Of a stretch of DNA of 64,000 bases, positions 9,511-18,519 are shown piece after piece. Under the pieces are notes generated by a model, which was given only the letters and a program-made list of their open reading frames with translations, did no database searches and had not been told where the DNA came from. The position numbers were made by a program, and so were the translations under genes. Numbering within the stretch: position 1 is the first letter of the stretch; each line of letters begins with the position of its first letter. Origin of the DNA: Bacteroidota bacterium (GTDB lineage Bacteria; Bacteroidota; Bacteroidia; 2-12-FULL-35-15); NCBI GenBank assembly GCA_016722565.1, contig JADKIU010000003.1, forward strand, positions 1 through 64,000. Direction: 5' to 3'.

Positions 9511-11943
9511 ATGAAAAAATTTCTACTAAGCTCAATCGTGTTTATTGCAAGTATTGGCAGCGCATTTTCCATTAGCTATGTAAGTGCAGGAGCAGGACCG
9601 GTGAATTGGAATGTTGCTAGTTCATGGACTCCAAGCGGTATTCCCGGATTAAATGACGATGTTACTATCTCATCCGGACATACAATAACAGTTAATTCGT
9701 TAAGGTATGTTAGAAACTTAACCGTTGATGGTTCTCTTTCAATGTTATCCGGAGGAGGTATCAATGTAAAAGGTGATTACACTGTAAATGGGACAGAAAG
9801 TGGTACTGGATCTATTTATTTCATTACCAACACAAAAACGGTTTCCGGAACAGGAACGTTCAGCCCGACCATGATTTGGCAATTTAAAGTAAATACAACC
9901 ATTGATGCTACTGTTTCCATTTTCAAAACAGCTAAAACATACATCACTGCTGGCGTAATTGTGACAAACAATGGAACAATTGGAGTACAACAAATGGTTT
10001 TATCAGCGGGAGCAACTTGGATTCAAGGACCTAATTCAAATTTAACAACAAGTGTTTCAAATACCTTTTTTGCAGGAACTTATGCTAGTATCGGAACATT
10101 TGATGCAAGTGCTACAGGAAATACTGTAACACATAGTATTTTTGGAGGAACATTACCAAATACAGTTTCTGGGTATTTTAATTTAATACTGACGAATGGC
10201 GGAACAAAACTAATGGGTGCAAACACAACTGTGCATGGTAACTTAACCCTTACCAGAACCGGTACCAGTTTAATGAATTTTAAACCAAATGGGTTTGACT
10301 TAACAGTAGAAGGAAATATTACAAAAACAAATGGTGCTTATTTTACAGGTTCCACTGGTAAAAATTTATTTCTAAGCGGAACATCGCTTCAAACCTTATC
10401 TAATACAGGTGTTGCATACGACTTTACGTGTTTAACAATTAATAATCCTTCTGGAGTAATTCTTTCTTCAGGTCTTTATTCATTAAGCGAAGTTTTAACA
10501 TTAACAGATGGTATCCTTAACACAAATGGAAAAACATTTACGATGTTGTCTACCGCTACAAAAACCGCTCGTATTGCTCCAATAACTGGAACAGGTGCTG
10601 TTTCCGGAAACTTCACCATTCAGCGCTTTATTTCAGCGAGAGATACCACATTTGCCGATTTAGCTTCACCGGTTCAAAACTCAACGTTTTTGGATTGGGA
10701 TAATGAATTACCTGCAATCAGCTATTTGCCAGCAAGCTCAGGAACAACTCAAGGATCAGCTTCCACATATGACGAAACTGCTGATGCATACGTTGCAGTA
10801 ACCTCTTCAAGCACTCCACTTACACCGGGACAAGGTTTCGAAGTGTTTTTAACCGGTGATTTCAGCTATACGAACTTCCCTGCAACAACATTGACGACTG
10901 TTGGTGTGCCTACACAAGGAGATCAGGATTTGTCTTCTCTTGTTTCGGCAAACGTTCAGGGTTGGAACTTAGTTGGTAATCCTTTCGCTTCAAGCATTTC
11001 TTGGGCATCTGTATATGCATCTTCCGGTGGAGCTGCAAGCGGATTATTTGACTATATCGAAATGTACGATTATACAATTGGTGATTGGGCAGACGTAACT
11101 GCAGATGATGAAATTGCTTCTACTCAAGGATTTTGGGTTTATTCTGATTTCTCTGCAACGCCTACCTTATTTGTTTTGGAATCCTCTAAAATAAATGCAA
11201 CGGTTCATGATATTCGAGCATCTAAAAAAGCGGCTCCTTACTTTACATTAAAACTTGCGAGCACTGAAAATTCTTATGCTCACAATTTTAAAGTGATTGC
11301 TTCAACTGATGCGTCTGACGGGGTAGACAGAAAAGACATCCCATTCAGAAACAGTCCAAACAAAGCTACACCAGCTATGTATACAATGGTAGACGGTAAA
11401 AGAATCAATACAAACACATTTAACGTATCAAACGAAACATATTCTATTGCTTTAAAAACGCAAGTAACTGTAAACGGATCTTATAAAATTACCGCTTCCG
11501 GTTTTGAATACATTTCTGATTATACCTGTATCAAACTTCAAGACAAACTAACAGGACAAATTGTTGACTTAAATGAAGGAAATGGATATTGCTTCAACAT
11601 GAATGTTAATGATAGCCCTGACCGCTTTATCTTGTTGCTTAATAAAGACAATAACAATTGTAAATCATTTGTTGCTGCGCCTGCTTCTACCTACGACTTT
11701 AGTAACGAAGTGGAGATATTACCAACCTCACAAGGAAATTTGGTTAATTTCAACTTCGGTGAAACCACCAACACAACTATTTCGGTAGTAAATGTTTTAG
11801 GGCAAACGATTGTTGAAGGAACAACTGTGAATGCAACTACACAATCTGTAAACATTGCATTACCTCAAGATTTCAGTGGATTATACTTCATTAAAGTTGA
11901 ATCTGCTAAAGGAGCTGTTACAAAAAAGTTTGTAAGAAAATAA
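9511..11943 (+). CDS. T9SS-sorted large surface protein (paralogue of 12775-16331)
   Basis: An 810-residue secreted protein with signal peptide MKKFLLSSIVFIASIGSAFS. Next comes a repetitive beta-rich region that opens with a G-x-WN-x-x-SSW...P..DDVTI..GHTITV motif common in Bacteroidota surface proteins. The C-terminal half (GFEVFLTGDFSY, GWNLVGNPFASSISWASVYASSGGAASG, FIEMYDYTIGDW-like) is closely related to the same part of the inverted gene at 12775-16331. The last 80 residues form a T9SS type A sorting domain (NVLGQTIVEGT...SGLYFIKVESAKGAVTKKFVRK). It is probably anchored on the cell surface after T9SS export. The function of the body is unknown; adhesin-like is a guess. It is followed by a separate promoter and the PID-CTERM gene. 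Confidence 0.88.
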   Translation: MKKFLLSSIVFIASIGSAFSISYVSAGAGPVNWNVASSWTPSGIPGLNDDVTISSGHTITVNSLRYVRNLTVDGSLSMLSGGGINVKGDYTVNGTESGTGSIYFITNTKTVSGTGTFSPTMIWQFKVNTTIDATVSIFKTAKTYITAGVIVTNNGTIGVQQMVLSAGATWIQGPNSNLTTSVSNTFFAGTYASIGTFDASATGNTVTHSIFGGTLPNTVSGYFNLILTNGGTKLMGANTTVHGNLTLTRTGTSLMNFKPNGFDLTVEGNITKTNGAYFTGSTGKNLFLSGTSLQTLSNTGVAYDFTCLTINNPSGVILSSGLYSLSEVLTLTDGILNTNGKTFTMLSTATKTARIAPITGTGAVSGNFTIQRFISARDTTFADLASPVQNSTFLDWDNELPAISYLPASSGTTQGSASTYDETADAYVAVTSSSTPLTPGQGFEVFLTGDFSYTNFPATTLTTVGVPTQGDQDLSSLVSANVQGWNLVGNPFASSISWASVYASSGGAASGLFDYIEMYDYTIGDWADVTADDEIASTQGFWVYSDFSATPTLFVLESSKINATVHDIRASKKAAPYFTLKLASTENSYAHNFKVIASTDASDGVDRKDIPFRNSPNKATPAMYTMVDGKRINTNTFNVSNETYSIALKTQVTVNGSYKITASGFEYISDYTCIKLQDKLTGQIVDLNEGNGYCFNMNVNDSPDRFILLLNKDNNNCKSFVAAPASTYDFSNEVEILPTSQGNLVNFNFGETTNTTISVVNVLGQTIVEGTTVNATTQSVNIALPQDFSGLYFIKVESAKGAVTKKFVRK

Positions 11944-11945
11944 AA

Positions 11946-11971
11946 TTGAATTCGTATTAAGTTTAACTTTG
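11946..11971 (+). promoter_or_regulatory. Promoter of the PID-CTERM micro-protein gene
   Basis: TAACTTTG at 11964-11971 matches TAnnTTTG exactly, with TTG at 11946-11948 as a -33 candidate (spacer 15, slightly short). The box lies 21 bases before the ATG at 11992, so the small gene probably has its own transcript rather than depending on read-through from 9511-11943. Confidence 0.5.
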
Positions 11972-11991
11972 TTGCGTTAATAAATCAACCT

Positions 11992-12234
11992 ATGACTAAA
12001 AATAGTTTAAAAATAGCCTTCATTTTTCTTTTGATATGTGCACCGGCATTTATAACGAATACGTTTGCTGTTGGTATGGGTATGGGTATGGGTATGGGAG
12101 TTACACCACCCTGTGGTGGACCTTTTCCTCCATGTCCAATTCCTCTTGACAGCAGTGTAATATTGCTATTAATTGCAGGAGCTACCTATGGAGGAGTAAA
12201 AATATACAACTCATTAAAAAAGAATCCCGCTTAA
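11992..12234 (+). CDS. PID-CTERM-like sorting-signal micro-protein (probable exosortase substrate)
   Basis: An 80-residue protein in three parts. Residues 1-26 are a signal peptide ending TNTFA. Residues 27-49 are a (GM)n run followed by a Pro/Gly segment with two cysteines (VTPPCGGPFPPCP). Residues 50-80 are a C-terminal sorting signal: IPLDSS, a hydrophobic stretch VILLLIAGATYGG, and a basic tail KIYNSLKKNPA. This matches the PID-CTERM pattern (P-[IL]-D-x-x, LL.AAG..YG, K-rich end) known from short Bacteroidota proteins sorted by exosortases. An exosortase gene follows 27 bases later. If both ends are cleaved, only about 28 residues would remain as the mature product. The function of that peptide is unknown. 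Confidence 0.75.
   Translation: MTKNSLKIAFIFLLICAPAFITNTFAVGMGMGMGMGVTPPCGGPFPPCPIPLDSSVILLLIAGATYGGVKIYNSLKKNPA
12072..12099 (+). repeat. In-frame hexanucleotide tandem repeat encoding Gly-Met dipeptides
   Basis: GGTATG is repeated four times in direct succession and followed by a partial unit. It encodes GMGMGMGMG just after the predicted signal-peptide cleavage site of the PID-CTERM protein. Being a multiple of three, slippage would change peptide length without breaking the frame. Confidence 0.8.
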
Positions 12235-12251
12235 TCGGGATTCTTTTTTTT
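12216..12251 (+). terminator. Rho-independent terminator between the PID-CTERM gene and the exosortase
   Basis: Six A, GAATCCCG, loop CTTAAT, CGGGATTC, then eight T: a perfect stem of up to 14 pairs followed by a T tract. The TAA stop codon of the PID-CTERM gene lies in the loop. The exosortase ATG is only 11 bases after the T tract, so this hairpin should limit read-through into the exosortase gene. Confidence 0.85.
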
Positions 12252-12261
12252 CCCTAATTTC

Positions 12262-12774
12262 ATGACCCTTTCTTTCCTCAAAAATCCTGTAGTAAAGTTT
12301 CTACTCCTTGTTTTTTCACTCTACATTGCTTGGTTTCTAATATACGACCTCTGGCTTCATCCAGATGAGCGATTGGATTTATTCGTTATTGACTTAACTG
12401 TTACATTGAGTAAGAACACACTCGAATTTTTCGGATATTCAGTTTATACAGGTGCCGACAGACTGATTGGTATTGATGGTGCATCAGGTCTTTGGATTGG
12501 CGACAATTGCAATGGAATTGCATTGTTTGCTTTATTCTCCTGGTTTATTATCGCTTATAAAGGGAAAGTGAAATACAAGTTGATTTTTATCCCACTAGGC
12601 ATCCTTACGATTCAACTATTAAATGTTTTGCGAGTTGTTGTGCTGGCAATTATAGATACACACTCCCGGTCCTGGACTGAATTCAATCACACTTACACCT
12701 TCACCATCATTATCTACGGTTATATTTTTTCCCTTTGGATGTTATGGGTGAACCGTTTTTCGGAAAAAGAATAA
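12262..12774 (+). CDS. Exosortase/archaeosortase family transpeptidase-like membrane protease
   Basis: A 170-residue polytopic membrane protein with the exosortase triad visible: Cys83 in GDNCNGIALF, Arg124 in LNVLRVVV and His143 in FNHTYTF, each at the edge of a hydrophobic segment. It is short, like the Bacteroidota-type enzymes (XrtF/XrtX class) and unlike the longer proteobacterial EpsH. It is expected to cleave the C-terminal signal of PID-CTERM proteins and transfer or release them on the outer face of the inner membrane. The likely substrate is the adjacent 80-residue protein at 11992. Subclass assignment is uncertain without a model search. It ends at 12774, directly against the converging gene at 12775. 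Confidence 0.85.
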   Translation: MTLSFLKNPVVKFLLLVFSLYIAWFLIYDLWLHPDERLDLFVIDLTVTLSKNTLEFFGYSVYTGADRLIGIDGASGLWIGDNCNGIALFALFSWFIIAYKGKVKYKLIFIPLGILTIQLLNVLRVVVLAIIDTHSRSWTEFNHTYTFTIIIYGYIFSLWMLWVNRFSEKE

Positions 12775-15700
12775 TTATCTCTTAAAAAACTTCTTGTTTA
12801 CATTTTCTTTGTTAGAACTGATTCTAATAAAATAAATCCCTCTGAATGTATCGGGAAGTATAATTGTTTCAGACTGATTCCCAACCACTAAATTTCTTTC
12901 CTCAATGATATCTTGTCCTAATAAATTAAACACTGATATCGTAACCGAAGTGTTTTCTGAATAATTAAAATTCAATACATTGCCCCATTGCATGGCAACA
13001 CCTCAACCGTATTTGTCTCAGCAATCACCTCTTCTGCATCCAAAATGGATACTTTGCAGTCTTTATTTTTAGTACAATGCAATACAAATCGTTTTTCATC
13101 TTCTAATCTCAACATTTCAAATGCATATTCATTTTGAAGGGTTAAGTTGGTTAACGTATGCTTCAATTTATCCTCCAATTGAATACAACCATAAGCTTTC
13201 AAATAATCAAATCCGGCAGCCGAAATTTTATAATTCCCCATTGCATTCACTTTCACTACCAATGGTAACGAATATGTTTCGGAAGTAAGATTAAACATAT
13301 TTTGATTCACTTTTGAACCATTCACAAGTGCATAAACAGCAGGAGTGGCTTTATTAGGGCTTGCTCTAAATGGCAAATCATGCACATCTAATTCGTTTGA
13401 TGCCTCAGCACTCGCTCCCAATTTAAATGTATGAGAAAAAGGTGTAGTTGTGTTTGAGATTTTCAAAGTAAAATAAGGTTGTACCTTTTCTGGTGCTTTG
13501 ATAGAACTATTAGAGGATGTTGTTTTAGAAGATTCGGGAATAATTAAATTTAATGAAGGAGCACCTGGTAAACCATACACCCAAAAACCTTGTCCTGAGC
13601 CAACTTCAATTCCATCTGCAGAAGTATAACCGCTCCAATCGCCAATGGTATAATCATACATCTCAATAAAATCATACAACCCACTCGCTGCACCTCCCGA
13701 TGCGGCATACACAGAAGCCCATGAAATACTAGATGCAAATGGATTACCAACCAAATTCCATCCTTGTGCAGTATTCGATATCAAACTGCTTAAATTCTGG
13801 TCTCCTTGATTTGGAACACCAACAACATCCATTGTAGTTGAAGGGAATGCCGCATAACTGAAATCTCCTGCTAAAAAAACCTCGTATCCTTTTCCGGTTG
13901 CCAATGTGGTACCAGATGAAGTAACAGGTGAGTATATATCTGCTGTTTCATCGTAAGTATATACCGATGGATAATCCGTTGGCGGAGCATACACATAACT
14001 CAATGCAGGCAATTCATTGTCCCAATCCAACAAGGTAGTTCCTTGAACCGTAGAAGATAAATCCGAATAAGAAGTATCTCTTGCTGTGATAAATCGTTGA
14101 ATGGTGAAATTCCCACTCAATGAAGCTGTTGCTGCTTTAGGCGCAATACGTGCGGTTCTGGAAGCCGTAGAAACCATTGTAAATGGCCTTCCACCCGTGT
14201 TGAAATTTCCGTTGATCGGAGAAATTACAGCATTCAACAAATAACTTCCACTTGATAAAGAAACGCCACCGGAGGTATTATTAATATCCAACTGATGAAA
14301 AGTAGTTGTTCCTGTCCCCGATAAGGTTTGAGCAACACTTCCATTAAATGTTACGGTTCCGTTTTGAGCATTAAAGGTTCCATTTTTAATCCAATTTCTT
14401 TTTACAGCAATCGAATGATTACTTACTGAAACATCTAAATTACTTGTAATTGTTAAATCATTATTCACTACAATATTTCCACTCAGCGTTTTTGCACTGC
14501 TACCTGCACTTATTAAGTTATGATACGTAAAAGCGGGAACGGCCTGCGCAATTGTACCATTGAATGTAACCGTGTTGCCTGTAATCAAATATGTTGTAGT
14601 TACCAACGAAGGAGAAAAAACGTTTGACACCCCTACCACAGCTGCCGGAAATGTAACCGTTCGTGTGCCATTTGTACTAATTGTCAGTGAACCGTAATTC
14701 AAAGCATTTACCGATTGGTTTCCTGCGCCTATATAATCGATTGTTAATCCTGATAATGTTTTACCTGTTATCGTGTATTGAGAAATAAAATCCGGTGTGG
14801 CAGCAATACGTGTAACTCTTGCTGTTCCATTCCCATTCATTGTTCCTCCTCCACTCACCAAAACGGTTGCATTAGGAGAAAAAACAGCACCTGTTCCTAA
14901 ATTAAAAATACTTGAAACGCTAAAATTTGTTGCTGCTGTAACCAAAGCGCTGGCATTCGTTATCGTCAAATTATTAAATGCGGTTGTAGACGTTCCACTC
15001 ATCAATTGAGCAATCATTCCGTTTAACGTTACAGTGGATGTACCTGCGGTAAATGTTCCATTATTGGTGTAATTTCCACCAATTAGTACATTTCGGTTTG
15101 CGGTAGCTAAAGTAGTTGTGGTTCCGATTAAAAAATTTCTGCCAATGGTAGTATTTGCTAACAATGTTTTCGTATTGCCACCTGAAACAGTCAAATTTGA
15201 GTAGCTTCCATCATCCGGCAGCACAACATCCTGAGCTCCATTTCGATTGTAGATAACGGTATTTCCTGCTGTTGCTGCATTAAACGTGTTCACTGAAAAA
15301 TTTCCGTTTGTTGTTTCAATTGTTAAAGTACCTGTCGAACCTTGGTTCCAAGTACCAGTACCTCTAAAACTGGTCATCATTCGAACGGAAGCATTATTGG
15401 TATAATTTCCGGTGCATGTAACATCATCAAAAACCAAAGCGGTAGAGCCAGAAATTGTTTTCCCGGAACCCGTAAGTGTAAAAACGCCCAAATTTGCATT
15501 AAATGCTCCATTCACAAGAATATTACCAGTTATGGTATAGGCCTCAGAAACATTTGAATCGAAAAAACCGGTGGACGTAACCGTAAGATTATTAAATATT
15601 TTTGTCCCACGAGTGCTATTGATGGCTAGTGTTCCTGAAATGGTGGTATTCCCGGCCACAGAAAAACGGATTCTACTCACATCGCAAATTCCACTCACTA

Positions 15701-16331
15701 CATTAAAATCTCCTGCAATATTAAAACGAGGTGTTGCTCCCGTAGCTAAGAAATCCCCTCCATAGGTATTTAAATTTCCTGTAATGGTATATGTTTCTGC
15801 TGAAGTATTATCGAACTTACCGGTTGCAGCTAAATCCACATTTGTAAACGTATTCGAACCACCTGTGCTATTATCTCTCAAGGTTCCATTAATTGAAGTT
15901 AATCCAGTAACATTTAAAACAACAGTACCGATAGTAGCTGTGCCACCTGCGGTCACAATCATTGGTCCGGTAACGATTAAACTCCCAGCTACAGTCCCCG
16001 ACAAAACAGCTGCATTGTTCAAGGTTAATCCACCAGCGCCTACAGTTGTAGTTGCACCAGTACTGGTCCAATTGGCAGTTCCATTAATGGTTAAAGACAA
16101 ACAAGTTGCTGCTGTGCCATTCATGGTAACCGTTCTACCGGCACAGATGACTACATTATCAGAGGGAGTGGGGATTGTTGCAGCTGCGGTTCCAGCGCAA
16201 GAAGATGTTGACCAAGTAGATGGTGTGTTCCAGTTGCCGTTTATTCGAGAAAAATATGTTGCAGCATTTACTGAAAAAGACAATAAAAAAAGCAACATAA
16301 ATAAGGAATGGGAGTAGACATTCTTATTCAT
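12775..16331 (-). CDS. T9SS-sorted large surface protein (paralogue of 9511-11943), one apparent frameshift
   Basis: About 1,185 residues when repaired. It has signal peptide MNKNVYSHSLFMLLFLLSFSVNAA, then WN.PSTWS...P.PSDNVVICAGRTVTM, then many Ser/Thr/Gly-rich beta repeats (LTINGTA, TLSGN, NNTSGGV) and a C-terminal region strongly similar to that of 9511-11943 (GWNLVGNPFASSISWASVYAASGGAASG). The long frame stops after VEVLPCNGAMY, but the next frame continues GNVLNFNYSENTSVTISVFNLLGQ and ends GIYFIRISSNKENVNKKFFKR, a T9SS sorting domain. One added base in the four-C run at 12983-12986 (GGGG on the coding strand) joins them as LPCNGGNVLNFNY. I treat this as a likely sequencing contraction. 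If it is real, the protein would lose its T9SS signal and stay in the periplasm. Confidence 0.85.
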
Positions 16332-16515
16332 AAAATCAATTTAAAAAAAACCTAATAATTCATTTACTAAATCACCTTACGACAAAGAAACAAAATGGTT
16401 ACTTCAGATTTCAACAAATTAGACCAATCTCTGATTTTCTGCGTCTAAAAGAATATGATTAAAAGTTCATACAAATATCTGAATGTAAAAACGATTAAAA
16501 TTGTAATTTTAACAA

Positions 16516-17015
16516 ATGATTAAACAACCAAGCAAAAAAAAGATGTGGATGCAGGTACTCTTCATTGCGTTTGTTGCTATTGCTTTGGGTTTTTTGCGAG
16601 ATAGTATTTTCAAAACAATCAATTCGCTTTTGCGTGCTTGGGACTTAGATCAAGATTACTTCCTTCCTCCATTTTTGAGTTTTTTAGAAAATTTCCAATA
16701 TGATACCTTAGTAAATCTGAAGTGGATATTAACACTCTTATTTTTAATACTTTATTTGCTACTTTCTTTAATCACGATTAAAATACTATTTGGAAACCGG
16801 AATTTTTCCAAAATTACTATTTGGTCTTATGTAGCCATTCTAATTGTTTCCGGAATATTAATAACCATTGGTTATGTATTCAAAGGAACAACAGAAAAAC
16901 CTATGAATTTGCAAGATATCTCATGGGCTTGGCACAATCTCCGCTCATTTTAATGATTTTGATTCCTGCTTTTAAACTTTCTGAAAAAGAAATCGATAAA
17001 ACTTCCGAATTATAA
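16516..17015 (+). CDS. Small polytopic membrane protein, probably exosortase-associated, one apparent frameshift
   Basis: About 166 residues when repaired, with four hydrophobic segments (MQVLFIAFVAIALGFL; LKWILTLLFLILYLLLSL; ITIWSYVAILIVSGILITIGY; LILMILIPAF). The first frame stops early after DISWAWHNLRSF. Adding one A to the five-A run at 16895-16899 instead gives TEKTYEFARYLMGLAQSPL, then ILMILIPAFKLSEKE and the stop at 17013-17015. The pattern RxLMGLxQSPLxLMxLIPAF is, from memory, typical of the small membrane proteins found beside Bacteroidota exosortases (XrtX- or XrtF-associated). Only the inverted T9SS gene separates it from the exosortase. Its biochemical role is unknown. The family assignment is an inference to be tested by model search. 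Confidence 0.6.
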
Positions 17016-17027
17016 GAAACTAAATTT

Positions 17028-17035
17028 TACTTTTG
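17028..17035 (+). promoter_or_regulatory. -7 promoter element (TACTTTTG) of glyA
   Basis: An exact TAnnTTTG match. Transcription should start near 17041-17043, giving a leader of about 25 bases to the ATG at 17067. This argues against translation starting at the TTG inside the box (17033-17035). No clear TTTG lies 19 bases upstream. Confidence 0.5.
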
Positions 17036-17066
17036 TCTACTTCAAAAACAACAATCCATATCAACT

Positions 17067-18337
17067 ATGAAAAAGACACCGCTATTTTTAATCTCATTGC
17101 AGAAGAAAAAAAACGTCAAACGATTGGTTTAGAGCTTATCGCCTCAGAAAACTATGTAAGCGAAAGTGTAATGAAAGCAATGGGTTCTGTTTTAACAAAT
17201 AAATATGCAGAAGGACTTCCGGGTAAACGATATTATGGTGGATGTGAAGTAGTTGATAAAGTAGAGCAACTCGCCATTGACCGAGCAAAAAAATTATTTA
17301 ATGCTGAATGGGTAAATGTGCAGCCACATTCCGGAGCACAAGCAAACGCAGCAGTAATGCTTGCGGTAATCAAACCGGGTGACAAAATTTTAGGATTCGA
17401 CCTTTCACATGGTGGTCATTTAACGCATGGTTCACCTGTGAATTTTTCAGGAAAATTGTATGTCCCTAGCTTTTATGGTGTAGAAGAAAAAACAGGGCGT
17501 GTTGATTTTAATAAAATTGAGGCCATTGCATTAAAGGAAAAGCCCAAATTGATTATTTGCGGTGCATCTTCTTATTCACGTGATTGGGATTATAAAAAAT
17601 TAAGAAAAGTAGCCGATAAAGTTGGCGCATTATTAATGGCCGACATTTCTCACCCATCCGGCTTAATTGCTCGTGGTTTAATGAACGACCCTTTACCACA
17701 CTGTCATATTGTTACTACCACAACCCATAAAACATTACGCGGACCAAGAGGCGGAATGATTATGATTGGAAAAGATTTCCCGAATCCTTGGGGAGAAAAA
17801 ACACCGAAAGGCGAAATCAAAATGATGTCGCAACTACTTGATGCAGCAGTATTTCCTGGAACACAAGGTGGGCCGTTGGAACATGTGATTGCAGCAAAAG
17901 CAGTTGCATTTGGTGAAGCATTAGAAGATAGTTATATGAAATATTGCATTCAAGTAATGAAAAATGCAAAACTAATGGCTCAATGCTTTGTCGATAAAGG
18001 GTACAAAGTTATTTCAGGTGGAACAGACAATCATTGTATGCTCATCGATTTACGCTCAAAAAACCTAACCGGAAAACTAGCGGAAACAACCTTAGTAAAA
18101 GCAGACATTACCGTAAATAAAAACATGGTTCCTTTTGACGACAAATCGCCATTTGTAACTTCCGGAATTCGAGTTGGTACATCCGCAATTACGACTCGCG
18201 GTATCAAAGAAAAGCACATACCTAAAATTGTCAATTTAATTGATAAAGTATTAATGAATCACGACAATGAAAAGGTGATTTCTGAAGTGCGAAAAGAAGT
18301 TAATAAATTAATGAAAGACTTCCCACTTTTTGCATAA
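17067..18337 (+). CDS. glyA: Serine hydroxymethyltransferase
   Basis: A cytosolic PLP enzyme that interconverts serine plus tetrahydrofolate with glycine plus methylene-tetrahydrofolate. Landmarks are all present: GLELIASENYVS near the N-terminus, NKYAEGLPGKRYYGGCEVVD, NVQPHSGAQAN, and the PLP lysine in THKTLRGPRGG. Length is about 425 residues, normal for the family. The start is a problem. The only in-frame start upstream is TTG at 17033, which lies inside the promoter box. The ATG at 17067 is out of frame by one base. Adding one A to the run at 17070-17074 gives MKKDTAIFNLIAEEKKRQ, the normal N-terminus in this phylum. I therefore annotate from 17067 and suspect a missing base. A strong terminator follows. 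Confidence 0.9.
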
Positions 18338-18357
18338 TTTTTACTTTCTAAAATCCA

Positions 18358-18402
18358 AAAACAAGAGCCACATGATTCAATTCTGTGGCTCTTGTTTTTT
18401 TA
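18358..18402 (+). terminator. Rho-independent terminator after glyA
   Basis: AACAAGAGCCACA (18360-18372) pairs perfectly with TGTGGCTCTTGTT (18384-18396) across an 11-base loop, followed by a T tract. It lies 20 bases after the glyA stop codon. Confidence 0.9.
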
Positions 18403-18449
18403 TGAGAAAAATCAGTGGGAAAAAGAGCCGATTTGATGGCCTGCACCCA

Positions 18450-18479
18450 TTGCACATCTAAAATAAAAGTTTATTTTTG
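18450..18479 (+). promoter_or_regulatory. Promoter of the dehydrogenase E2 gene
   Basis: TTG at 18450-18452 and TATTTTTG at 18472-18479 are separated by 19 bases, the Bacteroidota arrangement TTG-N19-TAnnTTTG. The leader to the ATG at 18520 would be about 30-35 bases. Confidence 0.6.
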
Positions 18480-18519
18480 TAGCTCTTTAAACTGGATTAA
18501 ATATTAAGCGAATACTATT

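Noticed and set aside
12072..12099. GGTATG repeats as a possible phase-variation switch.
   Set aside because: The unit is six bases, so changes in copy number would keep the reading frame. It can alter length but not turn the gene on or off.
12983..12986. Deliberate loss of the T9SS signal by frameshift in the protein at 12775-16331.
   Set aside because: The sorting domain is fully conserved in the next frame, which would not be expected if it were long unused. A missing base is the simpler reading.
15784..16317. A 177-codon plus-strand open frame opposite the large T9SS gene.
   Set aside because: It is Val/Pro/Thr-rich, as expected from the reverse of a Gly/Thr/Asn repeat gene, has no ribosome-binding site or promoter and overlaps a clearly coding strand. 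Similar opposite-strand frames at 14797-15009 and 32500-32949 are rejected for the same reason.
16895..16899. Programmed ribosomal frameshifting to make the C-terminus of the membrane protein.
   Set aside because: The run is only five A, there is no slippery heptamer with a downstream pseudoknot that I can see, and the same kind of loss occurs in several unrelated genes.
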